From contig CM037593.1 of the NCBI GenBank assembly GCA_021018995.1, positions 8,708,088-8,772,087 of the forward strand: DNA of 64,000 bases. The letters run 5' to 3'. The notes beneath the pieces are model-generated. The model did no database searches, was not told where the DNA came from, and worked only from the letters and a program-made list of their open reading frames with translations. Positions 11,476 through 24,589 of the stretch are shown one piece after another. This DNA comes from Chloranthus sessilifolius (lineage: Eukaryota; Streptophyta; Magnoliopsida; Chloranthales; Chloranthaceae). The number at the start of each line of letters is the position of its first letter. Within the stretch, counting starts at the first letter, position 1. A program made the position numbers and the translations under genes.

Positions 11476-14400
11476 TGGCATTTTCGACCAACAAAATCGT
11501 CACGTGTTCTAGAAAAACTTAAGAAGAAAGAGGTACCACCGATTTCCACAACTTGCTACTAAATAATAAAAAAGGGCTTTGCAGAACTAGACAAATAGTG
11601 GTGGTAGACTCTAAAGCTCCTTTAAATCCAATTGATTTTTTTTTTTTGTTGGGAAGAGTTAAAGAGAGTAAGTCACTTTGTCTTGGTGTGGTTGATGGAG
11701 TACACCAGTGAACAGAGAACAAAATAAAAATTTCCTTTTTCTTGGAGCAAGCGTAGTCACAGCGTAGCCTGGAATTCAGAGTTATTATAAGTCACAAATA
11801 TTAAATTGTGATATTAGTGATCTATTTTTTGGGTGATATCTTTGGTTATACAACTCGGATTTCGATCCGCTTGAACCTGTGGATTCCTGTTACCGAGGCA
11901 CATCTACCCACATCATTGATTCAATATTTAGAGGCTGTTACACCGTTGGATCAGAAGAGGTCATTCTCACACTCGATCGGTAATCTATTTGGAGTGCACT
12001 CTGGTCAGTTTTCTCTAACCCTCATCTTTTAATTTATTATTCGAAGATCAGCATAAACCATTTAGATTTGCTTTTGATACAAAATGACACATAATATAAT
12101 CGTTCATGAACTCTCCAAAATTAAAAAATTTAACGGCTTAAATTATGATATGTTGAAACGAAAAATTGAATACCTTCTAATCCACGAGCGCATACACAAT
12201 GTGCTGAAATTTGACCCCCTGTTCTCGGTGATAGACCATCCAGGAAAGATAGAAATAAATTTGATAAATTTGTGCAAGATGATTTAATTGCAAAACCCTC
12301 AATTTTGACTTTTATGCAAAATGATTTGATAAAAGTCTTTGAAATTTATGATACCACTAAAATTATGATGGAGGCCATTGCCCAAAAATATGATAGCATG
12401 TCTGAAGCCCACATCCAATTACTCCTTCAACAATATAATTCTTATAAAATGAAAGAAGGAGAAAACATTATTGAGCATGTCAATAAAATGACGGTAATGG
12501 GTCAAGACTTTGCTGCTGTAGGTAACCCAATTAATGAAAGAATGCAAATTTCAAACATTCTTAGCAGCCTACCTCCCTTATAGTCCATAGTCATAACCGC
12601 CTTAAGATTGAATGGTACTGCTTTAACCATGATGGACCTTCCTTTGAAATTAGCCCTTAAACAGGAACACTTGAATCAAAATAAAAAGAGTGAATTAATG
12701 GTAATTCACGATCCACCAAAATTTCAAAATCAGAATAAGTCCAAGGAAAAATTTAAGAATTTCTATAAAAATTTTAAAGAAAAAGGAAAGAAACCGTTTC
12801 ATCAAAAAGCTAAACCTGTTGCACCCAAAGGAAACTGTTTCAACTGTGAGAAGCCTGGACATTTCAAGGTGGACTGCCCTCTTGAACGAAAAAACCATGG
12901 GAGTGGAAGCGACAGTAAAGGTGGAAGGCATCAGATCATCTGTGTTGTCTCGGAATGCATGTTTGCTAACCAAGATATTAAAGGTTGGTGGATCAATTCA
13001 GGTGCCAACCGTCACATTGCAAGCTCTAAGGCGTTGTTTGAGGATTTTAAGGAGATTAAGGCAGGAGAGAAAAGGATCTACATGAGAAATAACACCTAAT
13101 CTGATGTGTTGGGTGTGGTAACCTATAGGCTGAATGTGGGAATGATTGATTTTATTCTCATGGATGTTTATTTTGTGCCTAATATGAGACGCAACATTGT
13201 GTTTGTATCTCTCTTAATCCTCAAAGGTTTTGATGTACGCTTTCGATCGGCTAAAGTATCCATCGAAAAGTATGATCGTATTTTGGCATGGGGACACTTG
13301 GTTGCTGAGCATAACTTGTTTGTTCTTGATGTAATCGAAAATGTTGACAATAAAAGTTCTTCTTCTTATATTGATTGTGCCAATATTGTTGATTGTTATA
13401 CATGACATCTTAGGTTAGGACATATAGGTAAGGATAAAATAATTAGATTAATTAATAAATGATTAATTCCTATTTTAGACAAAATAGATTTTGAAACTTG
13501 TGAATATTATCTATCTGATAAAATGACTAGAAAACCTTTTCATAAAGGAAAAAGAGCAATGGAGTTGCTTGATATTATTCATTCTGACATTTGTGGACCT
13601 CTAAGTGTTAAAACTCATAGGCACATGGAATATTTTATTACCTTTATAGACGATTTTTCTAGATTTGGACATATTTACCTAATTTAAAATAAATCAGATG
13701 CATTGGAAACCTTTAAAGAATATAAAAGAGAAGTCGAGAATCAACTAGGTAGAAATATAAAAGTACTTAGAACCAATAGGGGAGGAGAATTCACCTCAGA
13801 TGAATTTAATACCTTTTGCAGGGAAAACGACATTAAACGTCAAACAACAATGGCTTATACATTACAACAAAATGGTATAGCCGAGAGACGTAATAGAACC
13901 CTCATAGACATGACGAGGTCAATGATGTCTCATGTTGATTTGCCTAAAATTTTATGGGGGAAAGCATTAAATACCGCTATGTATATCCTCAAAAGAATCC
14001 CAACTAAAATTTTACATTCGACTCCTTATGAGTTATGGACAGGTAGAGAATCTGATCTAAGTTACCTTAGAAAATGGGGATCAGTGACGCATGTACTGAT
14101 TCCATATCAATTTAGAGATAAAGTAGAAGCAAAAATTATCAAATGTAACTTTATTGGTTATTCCGATAACTCTAAGGGTTATAGATTTTATCATAAAGAT
14201 AAAGGTCTAATTGAAACTAGAGACGCTGAGTTTCTTGAGAACCTCAGAGATAAGGATACATCCACCTCTTCTGATGATCCTTTAACAATAATAAATGATG
14301 AAAATCAATCGACTCTTGTAGGATCTAATCCCATTGATGAATCGATACAACCTCCTCGCATGAGTGGACAAAAGAGGACTAGAGCTCCTCCGTCATTCTT

Positions 14401-16236
14401 AGATGATTTTTATGTTCATGTGAGTGAAGAGCTATGTAATAACCTAGATTTAGATGAAATGAATGATCCATTAAATTACATTAATGCGATCAACTCACAA
14501 GAATTCAAAGAATGGTTAGATGCTATGAATGATGAAATTAATTCGATTGAAAAGAATAAAATATGAGAACTATATGGTTTGTCTGATGATAGAAAACCCA
14601 TAGGTTGCAAGTGGGTATTAAAAAGAAAATTTAAATCTGATGGGTCTATAGACAATTACAAGGCTAGAATAGTAGCCAAGGAGTTCAATCAAAAATAGGG
14701 AATAGATTATGTTGACATATATTCTCCTGTAGTAAAATTTATGTCTATAAGGATCATGTTGGCAATTATTGCCTATTTCAATCTCGAACTATTCCAAATG
14801 GATGTTAAAACAATATTCCTTAATGAAGAATTAAAGGAAACTAATTATATGAAACAACCCGAAGGTTTCGAAATTGAAGGGTATGAAGATAAGGTGTATA
14901 AGTTGAAAAGATCCTTATACGAGTTAAAACAGTCCTCACGTCAGTGGTACCTGACCTTTCATAATACAATCCTTAAAATGAGATATGTAGTTAATCGATT
15001 TGATCATTATGCTTATATATTGAAAAGTGAGAGTACTTTTACAATATTATTTTTATACGTAGATGACATTCTTATAGCTGAAAATAATTTGAAAATAATT
15101 GAGAAAACTAAATCCTGACTGAGTTCTCAATTTGAGATGAAAGACATGAGAGAGGCGTCATTTGTTCTAGGTATAAAAATAATTAGAGATAGAGAAGCTA
15201 AAATGTCATACCTAAGCCAAGAAAGATACATAGAAACTATTTTAAAACGATTTAATATGGACAACTTTCATCCTGTGCCAACTCCCATAGAAAAAATATT
15301 AAAATTAAGTAAAAATCATAGTCCATCAGATGGACAAAATAAATTGAATGTTTCTTATGCTCAAGCCGTTGAGATCTTGATGTATGCTATGATGTGTATT
15401 AGACTCGATCTTAGTTTTACAATAAGTGTGGTAAGTAGATACCAAAGTAACTCGGGTCTTAAGCACTGACAAGTAGTAAAACGAATACTAAGATATTTAA
15501 AAGGAATAAAGTATTTTAAACTATGTTTTCAAGCTAATGAACTTAAGGTTCAAGACTATTCGGATGCTGATCATGCTGAGGATAAGGATGACGAAAAATC
15601 TATCTTAGCTCACATTTTTATCTTTGGAGATGGTGCAGTTTCTTGGTCTAATAAGAAATAGGGTTGTGTTACCCGTCATATTCAGGAAGCTGAGTATGTA
15701 GCTTGTAGTACTGCTTGTACTTATGCCGCCTGGATAAAATGCTTCATAGCTGATATGGAGTTAGATATAATCGACGAACCTGTGTACATATTTTATAACA
15801 ATAAAGCTGTAATCAGATTGATTGAAAGTGGGTCAAATAGTTCAAAAGATAAGCACATTGAAGTGCATTATCACTACATTCAAGATGTAGTTGAGAAAGG
15901 TGAAGTGACTGTAAGTCATTTACCTTCAAGCGACATGATCACTGACCCTTTGACTAAAAGTTTTAGTGCGGATATTTTTTCAAAGCATGTTAGCTTAATG
16001 TGACTTAGGGATGCCTGAGTCATTGAAATACAAAGCACTTACTATTTTATCATGAAGAGTATATCCATTTTTAAGCGTGAAAAATCTCATGATATAAATT
16101 TTTAGTTGTGAAGGGCATATTCACCAAGAGAGTGAAAAACCTCATAACTGAAAATACTTTCATAAAATATGTATTAAAAATAGTGGGAGAAAATATTATA
16201 TATATATTTTAACAGCTTTCATGGCTAAGTGGAAGA

Positions 16237-16625
16237 TGTTGGCACGTGCGGCTATGTAGCCGTTGTGCACTCACGTAGTGGGAAATAGAATTTTACCCAT
16301 GTAGTCATTATGCATTATCTTAATGGGAAATAGAGTCCCGTTTACTCGGAACACTTTCGATGTGACGCCAAATTAATAGAAGAAAATGATTTCTCCATAA
16401 TGTCGAGTAATCCGAATATTAGAAGATCTTTTGCACACCTATATAAGGGAGCTTATAGCCACTTATGAAAGACATCTTCAAAAAGATATCATTAAGGTCG
16501 CAAAGTGTATATTCGTTTCCGGGAAAATACTCACGTTATCGGCGATCTTTAGTTTCGTGACAAATCTCGTATTGATTCGGATCACATCTGACGATGCAAT
16601 TTATTTAGGCGCCTTTTTTCTTTCA
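16237..16625 (+). repeat. copia 3' LTR
   Basis: 389-bp LTR starting TGTTGGCACG and ending CTTTCA. Confidence 0.9.
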
Positions 16626-16861
16626 TTCCCTAACCCATGTGGGACTATCACTTAAATTGCTTGAGATGTCGCATTAAATGTGAATGCCATTAAATAAACC
16701 TGTTTACATGAAAAGTGTGTAAACATGTGTAATTGGCTTGCTAAGGAACTAATCAAATATGCCTAAAAAACAATCAATTTTTGTTGACCATTAAACAAGT
16801 TAATGCTTTATAACTCATGCATTATAGCTCTAATGCGTTAAAAGGACTAATAAAACAAGGG

Positions 16862-17305
16862 ATAATGAATCTGATGACCCACATTTAAACACCATAGTGG
16901 TTTTTAAATGATCTTAAACCACTAAACTAGAGCCTTTCATGTTGCACCGTTGAAGTGTGATTTTTTATAATGTTGTGTGGTACATATTTGTGATCGATTT
17001 AAATTGTCTATTATTAAAACATGTTTTATCTAAAAAAATTATTTTCATGAGTGTACATGAACCACTCCATAGATAAACTTTAATATCAACAATTAAAAAA
17101 ACTATGAATAATTATTACTAGTAGAGTCAATAAATCATATGATTCAAACCTCCCAAAAATGTGATTTTTTGACCTATTGCCCTTCTACTTATAATATATC
17201 AATTTAACAGTGTGAATTATCCACATCATAAACCATTGATGGTGTATGATCAGTTAAACACCATCTTAGTGTTTAAAGATGGTCAAGGGAGTCGATCCCA
17301 TCAAA
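16862..17305. mobile_element. palindromic MITE, TTTAAACACC family
   Basis: The left arm GGGATAATGAATCTGATGAC, CATTTAAACACCATAGTGG is mirrored by CTTAGTGTTTAAAGATGG and AAGGGAGTCGATCCCA. Inner pairs such as GTGTGATTTTTTATAATG and GTGAATTATCCACATCATA also match. A second copy is at 47985-48405. Confidence 0.6.
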
Positions 17306-17603
17306 CAATCAAATGTGCCCTATATGACGTCGGTGTGTAATGAGTGTCCAGGCCACATGTCTATGTGATTGTATAACATGCATGAACTTTCAATACATAA
17401 ATCCGCGTCATACAGTTACACAGATATATGGACTGCTTTAATGCAATCATGAGTGGACACTCATTGCAGACTAAATCCTTGAAGACCTAAAGAATAACTA
17501 CATAATAAAATCCTAACATATTTTACCACCATTAGATGCAACCCTAATTCTGAAACATTTGTTGTAATTGAATCACCTTAAATCTAAATTAGATCAGACT
17601 ATG

Positions 17604-17805
17604 GGTACGTTTGATTGCAGAATGAAATGCGTTTCACGGTTATAATTGGCAGGTTGACTGTGAGCTGTCGTTTGATAAACTAAAGAGACGACGTGTTTCG
17701 ACGCTTTTTAGCTTACGATCACGAAAATCCCTCGTATCACTTTGTCATTACGCGACGTCACGTTGTCAGTTAAAACTGTGAAACGCGTGAGCAATCAAAC
17801 ATGCC
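17604..17805. mobile_element. 202-bp MITE with TSD CTATG
   Basis: The ends GGTACGTTTGATTGC and GCAATCAAACATGCC are inverted, followed inward by AAATGCGTTTCAC mirrored as GTGAAACGCGTGA. CTATG lies on both sides (17599-17603 and 17806-17810). Superfamily uncertain from a 5-bp duplication. Confidence 0.75.
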
Positions 17806-17810
17806 CTATG

Positions 17811-18212
17811 TGAAATCAATGGTAATAAATCTCAGTTTCTATTGATCCAACGGTAGACCCATGTGGGAACAACCGTAATACAATGGTGCTTACAACCATT
17901 GTATCATTACTCTTTGTTAATAAACGCAAACAAAAGGGACATTTGGATAAGATGGCCACTAACGAACTAATTATGGAAACTTAAATCCCTTGTGAAACAT
18001 TCATTTTTTCTAAATATAATCCACTAAAATCCGTGACCTGATCAGAATTGGTGGTTGGAAACATCCCATATATTTAAAATAGCCTATGTGCTTAATAACA
18101 TATCCTTTAAAATTCCTTCATAAAAACATGCTTCAAAGATTAAACAAAAAAGGTTTTCAGGTAAAGAGTCTCAGAAACAGGTAAATCTCACCACTAACCT
18201 AGGTTTTCTTTC

Positions 18213-18244
<32 letters not shown>

Positions 18245-18494
18245 TTTTTACTAGATGAGGGTTTTTGGTTATTAGATCAAAAGATAAAATAAAATGTTCT
18301 TTCTTAATGAAAAAAGAGGAATCCAAATATTTTTTTGTGGGGTCATAAAGTTGAGAAAATGATGTTTTGATGCCTTGCGTCTGTTTTCGTTTTATTTGCT
18401 TTCTTATAATTTTGGGCTTTTTAAATATTCTTATTCTATTGAAAAATGTGAATTTTTTTAATATTTAAGCTTTAGAATATATGATTGACGTGTT

Positions 18495-18497
<3 letters not shown>
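17811..18497. other. non-genic stretch
   Basis: AT-rich, with an (ATT)n run at about 18216-18243. Nothing else recognised. Confidence 0.5.

Positions 18498-18557
<60 letters not shown>
18498..18557. repeat. (TA)n microsatellite
   Basis: About 30 TA units. Confidence 0.95.
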
Positions 18558-18564
<7 letters not shown>

Positions 18565-19083
18565 TAATTTAATTTCTAATTCTTTTTTTTTTTAAATTTC
18601 TCCACCACTTTGCCACCCCACCCCAAAAAGTTGTTCACATGATAATTGGGGAAAGGTTCAGTGATAATATTACACATATAAACTTATGGAATACACAGGG
18701 GTGATCATCCAATAAGTGGCCATTAAATGTATCATGGCTAAAAGGTCACATTTGATTGGATGATCATAACTATTGCGTAACTTCATTACTGGTTGTATAA
18801 TCGGGAACCGTTTGATTGGTGCGATCAGTATTCGGATGGCCATGATCGGTTGGCATTGAGATGATGTATACCTTACTTCATTGTATAAAGTCACAGCATA
18901 ATATTTCTCGTAGACTTTAAGTCTTTAACTTTGATGCTATCCATAGAAATTTAGATATTTATCACATTTTGACTTTTCAGTAATGAAGAGATATTCTTGG
19001 TAGGAGACTGCTTGTGATTCAATAATTGTAGTAGATTTCCATCTGTGGATAATTCTTATCTGGGTCTTGTTCTTTTGATATAA

Positions 19084-20380
19084 TCTCTCCACTCTGATCA
19101 TAATTTTTTGGTTTTGGCTGCTTTTTGTCATTGTTGAGGAGAACTTATGTAAGTGGTTCTTTCTTTTTAACTTCTGATGAGTTTAATAATAATTATTATT
19201 ATTAATAAGATTAATGATGATCAATCTTTATGTAAAAGCTAGAATTTGAATTGAATTCTGAAAAAGGGTAGGTTCTTATTTGGAATATAAGAAAATTGGG
19301 TTTGGGTTTTTGTTAGAGAGATCCAATAGCGTGGGTTGCTCCCCACTCCGATCATAAATCTTTTGTTCTTAATTGCTTTTGTGAGAGCTTATGTAAGTTG
19401 TTCTGTCTTTTTAACTACTGATGAGTTATTATTATTATTATTGTTGTTGTATGAATAATATTGGGTATTGAATTGAATTGTGGTAATAAGGTTATTGTAT
19501 TTTAGTAAAGAGTGATTTCTATATAAAAACTGAAAATTGAATTGAATAGTGAAAATGGGTAGGTTCTTATTTTGAATATGACTAAGAAAATTGACTGTTT
19601 CAGTTTTGGACTAGCATCTTGTTGTTTCTAGTACTTTAGAAGAATTGGGTTTGCGTTTTGGTTAGAGAGATCCTCTAGTGTGGGTGCTCTCTCCACTCTG
19701 ATCAGAATCTTTTGTTTTTAATTGCTTTTGTGATTATTGCAGGAGAGCTTATGTAAATTGTTATGTTTTTAACTATTGATCGGTTCTTGTTATTATTATT
19801 TTTTTATGAACAACATTGGGTATTGAATTAAGTTGTAATAATAAGATTTTTGATTTTTGGTTTTTGGTTTAGTGATGAGTAATCTTTATGTAAAAACTGA
19901 AGTCGGAATTGATTTGTGAAAATGAGTAGGTTCTTATTTTGAATGAGTAAGAAAATTGACTGTTTCAGTTATGGACTAGCATCTTTTGTTTCTTGAACTT
20001 TAGAAGACTTGGGTTCTTGTCTCTAGTAGTGTGGGTTGCTCTCCACTCGGACCATAATCTTTTGTTCTTAACTGCTTTGGTGAGATCTTATGTAAGTTGT
20101 TCTGTCTTTTTAACTATTGATGAGTTATTATTATTATTATTTTAGAATAGTATTGGGTAATGAATTGAGTTTTTGTAGTACAATTTTTGTTTTTTGGACT
20201 AGTGATGAGTAATTTTTATGTAAAAACTGAAGTCTGAATTGAATTGTGAAAATGGGTAGGTTCTGATTTTGAATGAGTGCGAAAATTTACTTTTCCACTT
20301 CTGAAATAGTGTTGTGGTTCCTTGTACTTTTGAAGAATTGGGTTTGGTTTTTGTTAGAGAGCTCTTCTAGTGTGGGTTGG
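19084..20380 (+). repeat. tandem ~350-bp repeat, about four copies
   Basis: The phrase CTCTCCACTCTGATCAT recurs at about 19084, 19338, 19688 and 20038, giving steps of about 254, 350 and 350 bases. Each unit then carries CTTTTGTTCTTAATTGC, a GAGCTTATGTAAGTTGTTCT block, an (ATT)n patch, AACTGAA..GAATTGTGAAAATG, GGTAGGTTCTTATTTTGAAT, and GAATTGGGTTT..GTTAGAGAG. A fifth copy breaks off near 20380. The TATGTAAGT phrase in each unit resembles a plant 5' splice site. The array lies 6.7 kb upstream of the HIR start codon. No coding capacity. Confidence 0.8.
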
Positions 20381-21393
20381 CATGTTGGAGGCCAGAATTT
20401 TTGGTGCTGTTGTTGTTGGTGATGTTTGATGTATTGGCCAAAAGTTTTTCCCCAATGTTACCGGCGAATTCGGTTCGCAGTTTGCGGTTCGCCAGAGCCT
20501 GGCCACTCAGTTTGCTAGGGGTAGGTTGAGTTTCGGTTATATTAGAGCTATGTAAACATAGTTGTTTTATACATAAAAGTTACACTTTTTTTCAAGAACC
20601 TGATGACAGAGTTGGTGGTTTGACATGTATCCACGTTAAGTTAGGTGTGAGGCTCAACTCCTCCCATTAACAATTTTTTACATTTATACAAAAAATAAAT
20701 TAAAATAAAAGAGTAGTTCGCCTTCTAGCAGTGAACCGGACCAGACCCCGAACCGGTTCATGATTCGGTACCAGTTGTAGTGAACCGGTAGTCCTGGTTT
20801 CCCTTCCATGGATATGCAACTTTAGAGGTTTGGAAGCTACTGCCCAAATCATAAATCAGAGAATACAACAGTGAAATTTTGGAACTTTACATTGTCATAA
20901 CTCTATGTAGTTCTTGTCTGTCTGATGTTCTTTCAAGCTCTTTGGGAGCATCAAAGAAGTTCTACTGCTTCCACCATGGGCATTTTGTTTTTTCACATTA
21001 CTTTTTTTGAACTTTTATCTCTCCTTTTGCTTGTTGAAAAGTATAGTGCATTGTTTCCTTATATTAAATTGTCTCAAAATTTAGTAAGTTCAGCACTTTT
21101 CGTATTTTATTTTGAAATTTCTGTATTTTCAGTGGTTACTTGATACAGTTAGTACTTAAATAGCCTATGTTTATTTCAACATTAACAGTTAGGAAAAGTA
21201 TCCCTTAAGATTTGTGATACACTGTAATAAGAGACTGAACCCATTATTTAAATTGGATGGGTTCACTAGTGGTATTTTCGTTATATCACCTGACATGGAT
21301 GATTGACTAAAGTACCTCCATTGAACTAGCTAATTTTTGTGTTTAGATTCATCTCCTAGACGTAGGAAATCAATATCAGCGCAAGGGGGTATT
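20381..21393. other. non-genic stretch
   Basis: Between about 20460 and 20800 there are GGTTCGCAGTTTGCGGTTCGC and GAACCGGTTCATGATTCGG phrases that suggest the two ends of a worn inverted-repeat element. The rest is AT-rich with nothing recognised. Confidence 0.4.
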
Positions 21394-22074
21394 TGTCATG
21401 ACCCGAAATTCTACTCCATCTTGAGGGCCTAGAATTCTGTGTTATGACCCGCAAGCATCTTAGATACGCTAAGTAGACATATACATAATCAGATTTCTCA
21501 CGCTAACATGGTTCCACAAAATTCGTGAATCCAATAGTATAAAGATGGAGAATCATGATATAAATAATGAATAAATGAAATAATTACTAATCAATAGGAA
21601 AATAAAGGTTGATAATAAATCAAATGTATGAGGCTAATAATGAATACCTAACGATAAACAATAACAGTACAAAATAAAAGAATAAATTGTCAAATCTGTA
21701 AATTCTAATCTCAATACTTAAACTATGTTATCAATAGGCTGCATAAGGATCATAATCAGCACCAGGGTAGTCCTGGTGTCCTGCAGTGTCGCCCTCCTAA
21801 GGCTCACCTGAAAGGAATAAATACCACGAGGGCTGAGTTGGTAAAAAACAAGCAACTCAATGGATACACCACCAATCCACCCTACACTACACAGGTGTAT
21901 TGTGGGTGCATCTTGTGAGTGATAATAATAGTATGATAGTATATAAGAATCAATTAATGTCAAAATCGCGCGTATCGTCAAAATCATGTGTATCATCAAA
22001 ATTATATCTTAATCTACATGTAAGACCATGATCTAGACACACTCCATACCCCACCATACCTCATAAACGTAACT

Positions 22075-22726
22075 GATGCGAACTTTAGATTCACCTATTT
22101 GAATTGTGGTCGGATAAAGAGGAAACGTCAAAAGAGAAAGTGGATTCACGAATGGGTTTTTAAAAAAAGACCCGTTAAAGATCATGTGCACATTATTTAG
22201 GCAATATTTTACTTAGGTTTAATTTCCTTTCTTATTAGGATTCTTTTAATAAGTGATTTTTTTTAGGATTAGTTTCCTTATTTGATTCAATTAGTGGTCA
22301 GGTATATATATGTGATATGTGACTGTTAATTCCGTCACTTTCTGCGCAACTAGCGAAAAGGTGGTCATAAGTCTACCAATATGTGTCGAAGTAGTTTTCC
22401 AATAAGACATGAGTCACACAATTCCGACACATATTGGTAGACTTATGATCACTTTTTTGATGGTTGCGCAGAAAGTGATGGGATTAACAATCACATATCA
22501 CACATGTCTGACCCCTAATTGATTCAAATAAGTAAACTAATCCTAAAATAAACTACTTATTAAAAGAATCGTAATAAGAAAGAAAACTAAACCTAAGTAA
22601 AATATTGCCTAAAATAATGTGCACACAGGTCTTTTTTTAAAAACCCATCCGTGGGTCCATTTTCTCTTTTAATGTTTCCTCTTTATCTGGTCACAATTCA
22701 AACATGTGGATCTAAAGTTCGCATTA
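22075..22726. mobile_element. 652-bp palindromic foldback MITE, TSD GTAACT
   Basis: The arms of about 300 bp are near-perfect inverted repeats: ATGCGAACTTTAGAT at the left matches ATCTAAAGTTCGCAT at the right. The pairing continues through GTGCACATTATTTAGGC, AGTAAAATATTGCC and CACTTTCTGCGCAAC to a short loop near 22395-22420. GTAACT occurs at 22069-22074 and 22727-22732. The related LTR at 59436-62979 lacks it, so the empty site is visible in the same window. Confidence 0.85.
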
Positions 22727-24180
22727 GTAACTTATCATATTACAATGACACACATGGTTGTATATTGCATGGGAGTACATACTTCTATTCCTAATACGAC
22801 CTATGTCAGAGTCGCTGCTCGAGCCTACCATGTGAGGGTCACCATAGTAGCATATCACCATATCATACCGCCCTCCATAACATAACATAATCATATCATA
22901 CACCCCATCCAGTCTCAGGGGCGGCCGGCAAGCGTACACATCTCTAAAGGTGAGAACAACGTACCTCATAACATAACTTATACTGTCTTCTGAGACCCAT
23001 CTCGACTGTAGACGTTGGAATACTTACGGTGGCTACGTAAACAACGACACGTACAAACTTAAATTCTTAATCATATGTTGGCCTACACAACGATGTCTTA
23101 TTATATCTGTATTTTATCTTATCTTACATATTCTTTTTTGTCATATTCCTACAACCTGTATCTAGAGTGAGTCATGGTGCGATAAACTTCACTAAACTAC
23201 GCTTTCCAAGGAACAAGTTTCATAGTAACCTGGATGTACTTTGTATGCCATGACATAAATTTTTATTTTATTTTATTCAAAAAAATATTAAAAAAAAAAA
23301 AAAATCTCCCAAGTTTCCCATATTGATCAATAATATGTTTTGTGTTAATTTTGTGCTTTATGAATTTTGTAGTGTCTAGAATGTGAAATAAAAGTATATA
23401 ATATGAGTGTGTGGTATGAACTAGGAAGTATCAACAAAGCTTTGAGAAAGAGAAAAAAAAAGCGAGAGAGACAGAGAGAGCACTAAAAACTCAAAAAAGA
23501 GATAAAAAAGATACAAATCATACCTGGATGGATGTGGTATGGATTAGGAAGAGGAACTCTCAATTTATAGACTTTGGGGAGCCCTAAAAGGCAAAAATAA
23601 AATTAAAAAAAGCTCATTTATGACCGTTGGAGATGTATGTGATTGCATACATGTCCTGTCATATGCCATCATGGCATATGTGACAGAGGCCTCCAGGATC
23701 GCATATGAAATCGCATAATCGCATATGCAATCAGATATGACAACAGTGGTGACAACTTATACTCTCATAGAGGTGTTGCATCCGTACATGGATGCCTACA
23801 TTCCGAGTTTCACATGATCGTGAAAGGAACTCCACCATGGCTAAGGCCTAAAGGTCGAGTGTCTTTTCTTATTCCTTAACTTAATTTATCATATTTAAAA
23901 CTTAGGTGATAGGGTCACTGTCTATGGCATCGTATATGAAATTATACTAAATTCACAGTCACCTCACTCGTCATGATGTCCTATGCCACCATGAGTTGTA
24001 AGGCATGTGAATACGGTGTGATCCTCGCTTTGATACCATCTCAGTGAATCACCACGCTCAAGCATATGCATGATCTCACACACTCGCGTACATGACCTAT
24101 CCAATTCATAAGGCGTATAACATAATAATGACTAAGACAATCTTATCTTACTGGTGAATTGATTTGAATTCAAAGATACG

Positions 24181-24185
<5 letters not shown>

Positions 24186-24249
<64 letters not shown>
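24186..24249. repeat. (TA)n microsatellite
   Basis: About 32 TA units inside the solo LTR. Confidence 0.95.
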
Positions 24250-24253
<4 letters not shown>

Positions 24254-24589
24254 ACACATTAATACGATTGTAATATGGGTGTTATATGTGACCAAGAGCA
24301 TGAAAGGTTCAAGTTTGATTTCACAGATGACATCGAAATCCTAAAGTTTTCATGCCATCGTGAAGATCGCGTCGAAGTGATAATATATATATAATATACT
24401 ATAAGCGGGTAAATACATAAAAAGATACCACGCTTCAGAATTTAGATCTATCATGACCATTGATCGAAAACCTAATTTTAAGATTAATATGCAATATGAA
24501 TTTTATACATAATACATCAGGGGTAGAGTACTTGATACTCTGCCAAAAGATAACGACGTTTCGGGATACCGGACCGTGAATCGGGTTCG

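Larger units (their letters stand above)
10765..16625 (+). mobile_element. Ty1/copia LTR retrotransposon, degenerate, full length
   Basis: A complete 5.86-kb element with LTRs at 10765-11151 and 16237-16625, flanked by a perfect 5-bp duplication TTCCC (10760-10764 and 16626-16630). A Met-tRNA-type primer-binding site lies directly after the 5' LTR (11152-11166) and a purine tract precedes the 3' LTR. The order gag with a CCHC zinc knuckle (about 12084-12900), protease (about 12960-13100), integrase (about 13400-14250), reverse transcriptase (about 14560-15300), RNase H (about 15480-16000) is that of Ty1/copia. The coding part is broken at roughly ten places. The LTRs differ at about 15% of sites by eye, mostly transitions, so the insertion is old: some millions to tens of millions of years, depending on the host rate. 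It inserted into a solo TRIM LTR. Confidence 0.92.
10610..16650 (-). mobile_element. solo TRIM LTR split by the Ty1/copia insertion
   Basis: 10610-10764 plus 16631-16650, read on the - strand, form one LTR of about 175 bp of the same TRIM family as 5296-5698. It begins TGATAGTCCCACATG, contains GACTTAAGT..GACCTAAGCTC and ends GTCTTGTAGTCACA. No primer-binding site follows it, so it is a solo LTR. The copia element sits in the first third, between the two copies of TTCCC. Confidence 0.8.

Noticed and set aside
16431-16655. 74-residue ORF
   Set aside because: It lies in the copia 3' LTR and runs into the TRIM LTR.
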